Assembly (NCBI RefSeq): GCF_022698165.1
Contig: NZ_JALDAY010000004.1
Span: 310,001 to 374,000 of the forward strand
Reading direction: 5' to 3'
From: Streptomyces cylindrosporus
GTDB taxonomy: Bacteria > Actinomycetota > Actinomycetes > Streptomycetales > Streptomycetaceae
DNA length: 64,000 nucleotides
Under the pieces are notes generated by a model. That model did not search any database, had not been told where the DNA came from, and worked only from the letters and a program-made list of their open reading frames with translations. How positions within the stretch are numbered: position 1 is the stretch's first letter; each line of letters opens with the position of its first letter. Below are positions 59,091 through 64,000 of this stretch, piece after piece. The translations under genes were made by a program, and so were the position numbers.

Positions 59091-60209
59091 TTGGAATTCG
59101 GGCTCTTTGTACAGGGATACGTGGGCAAACGCGCCGAGACCGACCCGCTGGCCGAGCACAAGGCGCTGATGGAGGAGACCGAGTACGTCATCCAGGCGGA
59201 CAAGTCCGGCTTCAAGTACGCCTGGGCGTCCGAGCACCACTTCCTGGAGGAGTACTCGCACCTGTCCGCCAACGACGTGTTCCTCGGCTACCTGGCGCAC
59301 GCGACGGACCGCATCCACCTCGGCTCCGGGATCTTCAACCCCCTCGCCCAGGTCAACCACCCGGTGAAGGTGGCCGAGAAGGTCGCCATGATGGACCACC
59401 TCAGCGAGGGGCGCTTCGAGTTCGGGTCCGGCCGCGGCGCCGGCTCGCACGAGATCCTCGGCTTCCTCCCCGGGATCACCGACATGAACTACACGAAGGA
59501 GATCTGGGAGGAGACGATCGCCGAGTTCCCGAAGATGTGGATGCAGGACGAGTACGTCGGCTTCCAGGGCAAGCACTGGCAGCTGCCGCCGCGCAAGGTC
59601 CTGCCGAAGCCGTACGGGAAGTCGCACCCGGCGATGTGGTACGCGGCCGGTTCGCCGCCGTCGTACGCGATGGCCGCCCGCAAGGGCCTCGGCGTGCTCG
59701 GCTTCAGCATCCAGAAGGTCTCCGACATGGAGTGGGTGCTGGAGCAGTACAAGACGGCGATCGTGAACGCCGAGCCGGTCGGGGAGTTCGTCAACGACAA
59801 CGTGATGGTGACGACGACGGCGATCTGCGCGCCGACGCACGCGGAGGCGATAGAGATCGCGGTGCACGGTGGGCTGCACTATCTGCCCTCGCTGGTGTTC
59901 AGGTACCACGACACCTTCCCGCGGCCCGAGGGCTTCCCGGTCTGGCCGGAGACGCTGCCGGAGTACACGCCGGAGTTCGTCGAACTGCTCGTCGAGGAAG
60001 AGCTGTTGATCTGCGGCGACCCGGACGAGGTGCTCACCCAGTGCAAGCGGTGGGAGCAGGCGGGGGCGGACCAGCTGAGCTTCGGGCTGCCGGTGGGGGT
60101 GCCGAAGGAGGAGACGCTGCAGACGATCCGGCTGATCGGGGAGCACGTGATCCCGAAGATCGACACGGATCCGGTGCATCGGACTACGCGGTTCCGGGGG
60201 GCTGTCTGA
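59091..60209 (+). CDS. LLM-class flavin-dependent monooxygenase-like protein
   Basis: A 372-residue luciferase-like enzyme of the flavin-dependent type: FKYAWASEHHFLEEYSHLSAND, ATDRIHLGSGIFNPLAQVNHPVKVAEKVAMMDHLSEGRFEFGSGRGAG. It probably uses reduced flavin from a separate reductase, such as the product encoded at 22310 under the same operator type (inference). It starts at a TTG at 59091, since the family N-terminus EFGLFVQGY follows immediately and no ATG or GTG is near. Confidence 0.85.
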   Translation: MEFGLFVQGYVGKRAETDPLAEHKALMEETEYVIQADKSGFKYAWASEHHFLEEYSHLSANDVFLGYLAHATDRIHLGSGIFNPLAQVNHPVKVAEKVAMMDHLSEGRFEFGSGRGAGSHEILGFLPGITDMNYTKEIWEETIAEFPKMWMQDEYVGFQGKHWQLPPRKVLPKPYGKSHPAMWYAAGSPPSYAMAARKGLGVLGFSIQKVSDMEWVLEQYKTAIVNAEPVGEFVNDNVMVTTTAICAPTHAEAIEIAVHGGLHYLPSLVFRYHDTFPRPEGFPVWPETLPEYTPEFVELLVEEELLICGDPDEVLTQCKRWEQAGADQLSFGLPVGVPKEETLQTIRLIGEHVIPKIDTDPVHRTTRFRGAV

Positions 60210-60237
60210 GGTCGTACGGCGGCTGCGGGCGGGTGGG

Positions 60238-60267
60238 GGCTGGTCGCGCAGTTCCCCGCGCCCCTGG
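60238..60267. repeat. 30-bp Streptomyces intergenic repeat
   Basis: Identical to 7370-7399 over 30 bp and here in its usual intergenic setting, between the luciferase-like gene and the D-aminoacylase-like gene. Confidence 0.75.
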
Positions 60268-60302
60268 GTGGGCATGGCCAACGCAGTTCAAGGAGGCACC
60301 GC

Positions 60303-62033
60303 ATGCTTGATCACGTCATCAAGGGCGCCACCGTCGTCGACGGGACCGGTGCGCCCGCTTTCACCGCAGACGTCGGTATCCGTGACGGTCGTATCGCCGT
60401 CATCGGGACCGTCACCGAGGAGGCCCGGACGTCCGAGGACGCCTCCGGGCTCGTCCTCGCCCCCGGGTTCGTCGACCCGCACACCCACTACGACGCCCAG
60501 CTGTTCTGGGACCCGTACGCGACCCCGTCCCTGAACCACGGGGTGACGACGGTCGCCGCCGGCAACTGCGGTTTCACGCTCGCCCCGCTCAATCCCGCCC
60601 GCCCCGAGGACGCCGACTACACCCGCCGGATGATGTCCAAGGTCGAGGGCATGTCGCTGGTGGCGCTGGAGGAGGGGGCGCCGTGGAGCTGGAGCTCCTT
60701 CGGGGAGTACCTGGACGCTCTCGACGGGCGGATCGCGGTCAACGCCGGTTTCATGGTGGGGCATTGCGCGCTGCGGCGGTACGTGATGGGGCCCGATGCG
60801 GTGGGTGGCCAGCCCACCGAGGACCAACTGGCGGCGATCGTACGGCTGTTGCACGAAGCGATGGACGCGGGCGCGTGGGGGTTCTCGACGACCCAGTCCC
60901 GTACCCACTCCGACGGCGACGGGCAGCCGGTCGCCTCCCGGCACGCCAAACCCGCCGAACTGCTCGCTCTCTCGCGGGCCGTCGGTGAGCACGAGGGCAC
61001 GCAGATCGAGGCCATCGTCGCGGGCTGCCTGGACCAGTTCAGCGACGAGGAGATCGAGCTGTTCGCGGAGATGAGCGCGGCGGCCGGGCGCCCCCTGAAC
61101 TGGAACGTGCTGACCATCGACGCCTCCGTGCCCGAACGCGTGCCGCGGCAGCTGCTGGCGAGCGAGCAGGCGCGCAAGGCGGGCGGCCGGGTCGTCGCGC
61201 TGACCATGCCGATCCTCACGCCGATGAACATGTCCCTGGGCACGTTCTGCGCGCTGAACCTGATCCCGGGCTGGGGCCCGATCCTGGGCCTGCCGGTCCC
61301 GGAGCGGATCGCCCGCCTGCGGGACCCTGACGTGCGTGCGGAAATGCTGGAGCGGGCCAACTCCAAGGAGGCGGGCGTCTTCCGGCGGCTCGCGAACTTC
61401 GGGCGGTACGTCATAGGCGACACGTACAGCGAGGCGAACGCCGGGCTGAGCGGCAGGGTCGTCGGGGACATCGCGAAGGAGCGCGGCCAGGACCCCTTCC
61501 ACGCGCTGGTCGAGATCTGCGCGGCCGACGAGCTGCGTACGGTCCTGTGGCCCATGCCGACCGACAACGACCCCGCGTCCTGGGCCCTGCGGGCCGAGAC
61601 CTGGCAGCACGAGGACGTGCTGCTCGGCGGGTCGGACGCCGGGGCCCACCTGGACCGCATGTGCGGGGCGCCGTACACCACCCGCTTCCTCGGCGACTGC
61701 CTGCGGCGCCGGAAGCTGGTCGGACTGGAGCAGGCGGTGAAGATGCTGACCGACGACCCGGCGCGGCTCTTCGGGCTGCGGGAGCGGGGCCGGGTGGCGG
61801 AGGGCTTCCATGCGGACCTCGTGCTCTTCGACCCGGAACGGATCGACGCGGGCCCGGCCACCCTGGTGCACGACCTGCCGGGCGACAGCCCACGCCTGGA
61901 CGCCAAGGCGATCGGGATACGAGCCGTGTGGGTCAACGGCGTCGAGGCGATCCGTGACGACGCGGTGAGCGGGGCGGTGCCGGGACGGGTGCTGCGGTCG
62001 GGGAGGGATACGAGGACGGTGAGTACGAGGTGA
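60303..62033 (+). CDS. N-acyl-D-amino-acid deacylase family amidohydrolase
   Basis: A 576-residue amidohydrolase of the D-aminoacylase group. N-terminal VIKGATVVDGTGAPAFTADVGIRDGRIAVIG and PGFVDPHTHYDAQLFWDP (metal His-x-His) open the barrel. GHCALRRYVMG, GGSDAGAHLDRM (metal Asp) and the C-terminal GFHADLVLFDPERI are present. It hydrolyses amides or ring amides; the real substrate is unknown. Starts at the ATG at 60303 with AAGGAGG. It probably follows the luciferase-like gene in one transcript. Its 3' end is part of a local duplication seen downstream. Confidence 0.87.
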   Translation: MLDHVIKGATVVDGTGAPAFTADVGIRDGRIAVIGTVTEEARTSEDASGLVLAPGFVDPHTHYDAQLFWDPYATPSLNHGVTTVAAGNCGFTLAPLNPARPEDADYTRRMMSKVEGMSLVALEEGAPWSWSSFGEYLDALDGRIAVNAGFMVGHCALRRYVMGPDAVGGQPTEDQLAAIVRLLHEAMDAGAWGFSTTQSRTHSDGDGQPVASRHAKPAELLALSRAVGEHEGTQIEAIVAGCLDQFSDEEIELFAEMSAAAGRPLNWNVLTIDASVPERVPRQLLASEQARKAGGRVVALTMPILTPMNMSLGTFCALNLIPGWGPILGLPVPERIARLRDPDVRAEMLERANSKEAGVFRRLANFGRYVIGDTYSEANAGLSGRVVGDIAKERGQDPFHALVEICAADELRTVLWPMPTDNDPASWALRAETWQHEDVLLGGSDAGAHLDRMCGAPYTTRFLGDCLRRRKLVGLEQAVKMLTDDPARLFGLRERGRVAEGFHADLVLFDPERIDAGPATLVHDLPGDSPRLDAKAIGIRAVWVNGVEAIRDDAVSGAVPGRVLRSGRDTRTVSTR

Positions 62034-62239
62034 GGAGGGCCGTGGACGGGACGGTGCCGCGGCTCCGGCAGGAGATGAGGGTCGTGCGCGGGGCGGTGCC
62101 GGGGCCCGGGCGGGAGTCCAGCTCGGCCGCACCGGAGCCGGCGCCGTACGGCGGCCGGGCCGCGATTGCGGCGAGCACGCGGTGAGCGGCGCCGGGGCGG
62201 GTGCTGCGGTCGGGGAGGGATACGAGGACGGTGAGTACG
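61986..62239. repeat. Duplicated 3' end of the D-aminoacylase-like gene
   Basis: The 42 bp at 61986-62027, inside the end of the gene, are repeated without a mismatch at 62198-62239, 212 bp away. Sequence after both copies is also similar with mismatches. The second copy has no open frame that matters, so it is a remnant. Confidence 0.8.
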
Positions 62240-62590
62240 CGGTGAGGGAGGCCGTGGGCGGGGTGGTGCCGCGGCTGCGACGGGAGACGAGGGCCGTGCG
62301 CGGGGCGGTCCCGCGGCTCAGGCGGGAGACGAGGGTCGTGCGCGGGGCGGTGCCGGGGTCCGGGTGGGGGTCGAGCTCGGCCGTGCCGGGGCGGTGCCGT
62401 GCGGCGGGGGCGGGCCGCGACTGCGGCGGGCGCGCGGTGAGCGGTGCCGGGCTGGGGAAGCCGTTGCGGTTCGGGTCGGGATGCGGTGGCGGTGGGTGTC
62501 GGGTGAGTGAAGTCGGCGGCGGGCGGCGGTTGTTCGTCGGGGTGAGTGGGTCGAGCGGCTGGGGGCGGATGCGGTGGCGGTGAGTGCCAG
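62034..62590. other. Repeat-rich gap made of decayed duplications
   Basis: About 557 bp with no intact gene. Besides the copy of the upstream gene's end, a segment GTGAGTGAAGTCGGCGGCGG at about 62503 is a diverged copy of the first bases of the aldehyde dehydrogenase gene (62591). A motif GAGACGAGGGTCGTGCGCGG is found three times with small changes (near 62078, 62283, 62325). The open frames seen here in either direction read through repeats and are probably not genes. Confidence 0.6.
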
Positions 62591-64000
62591 GTGAGTGAAG
62601 TCGGCGCCGAGCAGCGGCTGTTCGTCGGGGGTGAGTGGGTCGAGCCGGACGGGGGCCGGTACGCCGTCGTCGATCCGGCCACCGAGGAGACCATCGGGTG
62701 GGCTCCGGAGGCCTCGCGGGATCAGGTGCTCGCGGCTTGTGCCGCGGCCCGCGAGGCCTTCGGGCCGTGGTCGAGGACGGCGCCGGAGGAGCGCGCGGCG
62801 ATCCTGGGGCGCGCCGCAGAGGTCATCGGCAGCCGTTTCGCGCCGTACGCGGAACTGGCGCAGGCGGAGACGGGCGCCACGACGGGGACGGCGCGGGCGA
62901 TGCAGGTCGGCGTCGGCATGGCCCGCTTCCGCCGGTACGCGCGCGTGGAGCCCGCCGAGTGGGCGATCCCTCCGCAGATCAACGAGGCGGGCCCGATGGG
63001 GAAGGCCGGTGTGATGGGCGCGCTGGCGATACGGCAGCCCGTCGGCGTCGTCACCTGCATCACGTCGTACAACAACCCGTGGGCGAACCCGGCCGGCAAG
63101 ATCGCCCCCGCCCTCGCGATGGGCAACACCGTGGTCGTGAAGCCCGCCCCGCAGGACCCGCTGTCCGTCTACCGGATGGCCGAGGCGCTGGAGGCGGCGG
63201 GCGTGCCGCCGGGTGTCGTGAACGTGGTGTCCGGGCAGTCGGTGGCGGTCGGCGAGGCGGCGGTGGAGTCGGCCGACGTCGACATGGTGAGCTTCACCGG
63301 CTCCACGGCCGTGGGGCAGCGCATCGGCGAGGTGTGCGGGCGCGCCATGAAACGGCAGCTGATGGAACTCGGCGGCAAGGGCGCCGCGGTCGTCTTCGAC
63401 GACGCGGACATCGGCTCGGCGGTGGCCGGCATCGGCACCACCTTCTCCTTCTACAGCGGCCAGATCTGCACGGCCCCGACGCGAGTGCTGGCGCAGCGGG
63501 GCGTGTACGACCGGCTCGTCGAGCAACTGGCCGGATACGCGGGCAGGTTGAAGATCGGCGACCCCCGGGACCCGGCGACGGTGGTGGGCCCGGTGATCTC
63601 CTCCGCCCACCGCGAGCGCGTGGAGTCGTACGTCGAACTGGGCCGCAAGGAAGGTGCGGTGGTGGTGACGGGCGGCGAGCGTCCGGCCTCCTGCGACCGC
63701 GGCTTCTTCGTCGCCCCCACCCTCCTCGCGGACTGCACGAACGACATGCGGGTGGCCCGGGAGGAGATCTTCGGCCCGGTGGTCGTGGTCGTCCCCTTCG
63801 ACGAGGAGGACGAGGGCGTCGCCCTGGCCAACGACAGCGAGTACGGGCTCATCGACTACGTCTGGTCGGGCGACGTGGCCAGGGCCTTCCGGGTGGCCCG
63901 GCGGCTACGGGCGGGCGGCGTCGGCGTCAACACCGTCGGGCGGAACATGGAGGCGCCGTTCGGCGGGTTCAAGAAGAGCGGGGTGGGACGGGACGTGGGG
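62591..64000 (+). CDS. NAD-dependent aldehyde dehydrogenase, cut by the window end
   Basis: At least 470 residues, still open at the last base. Motifs: SYNNPWANPAGKIAPALAMGNTVVVKP (NAD and oxyanion Asn), SFTGSTAVGQRIGE, MELGGKGAAVVF (catalytic Glu), FYSGQICTAPTR (catalytic Cys), EEIFGPVVVVVPF and near the end MEAPFGGFKKSGVGRD. It oxidises an aldehyde to the acid and could finish the alcohol dehydrogenase reaction of the pathway. Starts at the GTG at 62591; the start region is itself duplicated about 88 bp upstream. Only a few C-terminal residues are missing. Confidence 0.88.
   Translation, partial: MSEVGAEQRLFVGGEWVEPDGGRYAVVDPATEETIGWAPEASRDQVLAACAAAREAFGPWSRTAPEERAAILGRAAEVIGSRFAPYAELAQAETGATTGTARAMQVGVGMARFRRYARVEPAEWAIPPQINEAGPMGKAGVMGALAIRQPVGVVTCITSYNNPWANPAGKIAPALAMGNTVVVKPAPQDPLSVYRMAEALEAAGVPPGVVNVVSGQSVAVGEAAVESADVDMVSFTGSTAVGQRIGEVCGRAMKRQLMELGGKGAAVVFDDADIGSAVAGIGTTFSFYSGQICTAPTRVLAQRGVYDRLVEQLAGYAGRLKIGDPRDPATVVGPVISSAHRERVESYVELGRKEGAVVVTGGERPASCDRGFFVAPTLLADCTNDMRVAREEIFGPVVVVVPFDEEDEGVALANDSEYGLIDYVWSGDVARAFRVARRLRAGGVGVNTVGRNMEAPFGGFKKSGVGRDVG

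Noticed and set aside
62182-62583. A 133-codon plus frame and overlapping minus frames in the repeat-rich gap
   Set aside because: They read straight through duplicated junction sequence and have Gly/Arg-rich compositions with no start context.

Overview
The window is chromosomal DNA from a high-GC actinomycete, almost certainly a Streptomyces. Evidence: strong G/C bias in third codon positions, many GTG starts, a ZAS-type anti-sigma/ECF sigma pair, a SARP/NB-ARC/TPR regulator, a PQQ-type Ser/Thr kinase, F420-linked oxidoreductases, and two short intergenic repeats that I know from Streptomyces genomes. No rRNA, tRNA, CRISPR array, prophage or intact insertion sequence was seen.

Layout. 0-3.3 kb: anti-sigma-like protein and ECF sigma factor (minus), STAS protein and four-EF-hand protein (plus). 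3.3-8.2 kb: acyl-CoA synthetase divergent from amidohydrolase + two acyl-CoA dehydrogenase (ACAD) subunits. 8.6 kb: HATPase. 9.4-13.6 kb: cyclase divergent from SDR-ACAD-zinc alcohol dehydrogenase. 13.6-22.2 kb: accessory stretch with two MFS carriers, a GlxA-type regulator, decayed genes, a TetR/DHA2 efflux pair, a FemX-like enzyme and small proteins. 22.3-26.4 kb: NDP-forming CoA ligase, crotonase, broken ORF, flavin reductase. 26.5-31.2 kb: Tat-exported amine oxidase, flavoprotein monooxygenase, tannase-like esterase. 31.4-32.3 kb: DoxX + DUF35. 32.3-36.9 kb: acetyltransferases, WYL regulator/VOC pair and two split-barrel flavoproteins. 37.0-40.7 kb: thiolase-like protein divergent from ACAD + Ddn-type reductase, then a TetR regulator. 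41.7 kb: PQQ kinase. 44.1-48.1 kb: thiolase-like/DUF35/crotonase operon divergent from a FadD3-like CoA ligase. 48.2 kb: a 60-residue protein with three DNLHAT repeats. 48.6-52.6 kb: ribose-type ABC transporter plus an uncharacterised protein. 52.8-55.8 kb: SARP regulator. 56-64 kb: second amidohydrolase, two luciferase-like oxidoreductases, SDR, D-aminoacylase-like amidohydrolase and an aldehyde dehydrogenase cut by the window end.

The main result is a shared 17-bp palindrome, roughly NCTGACGGNNCGTCAGA. Twelve copies occur, nearly all in intergenic regions in front of the CoA-dependent catabolic blocks (about 4.9, 10.4, 22.9, 26.4, 31.4, 38.2, 46.5, 56.0 and 59.0 kb). It ties blocks scattered over about 55 kb into one probable TetR-type regulon. 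Together these genes encode CoA activation, alpha/beta-paired ACADs, hydratases, alcohol dehydrogenases, thiolase-like enzymes lacking the nucleophilic cysteine next to DUF35 partners (as in the Ltp2/ChsH2 retro-aldolase of steroid side-chain breakdown), amidohydrolases related to decarboxylases, and flavin/F420 oxidoreductases. I infer a CoA-thioester route for a ring-bearing or branched acid. The substrate cannot be read from the sequence. The TetR gene at 40.0-40.7 kb sits beside one block and is the best regulator candidate.
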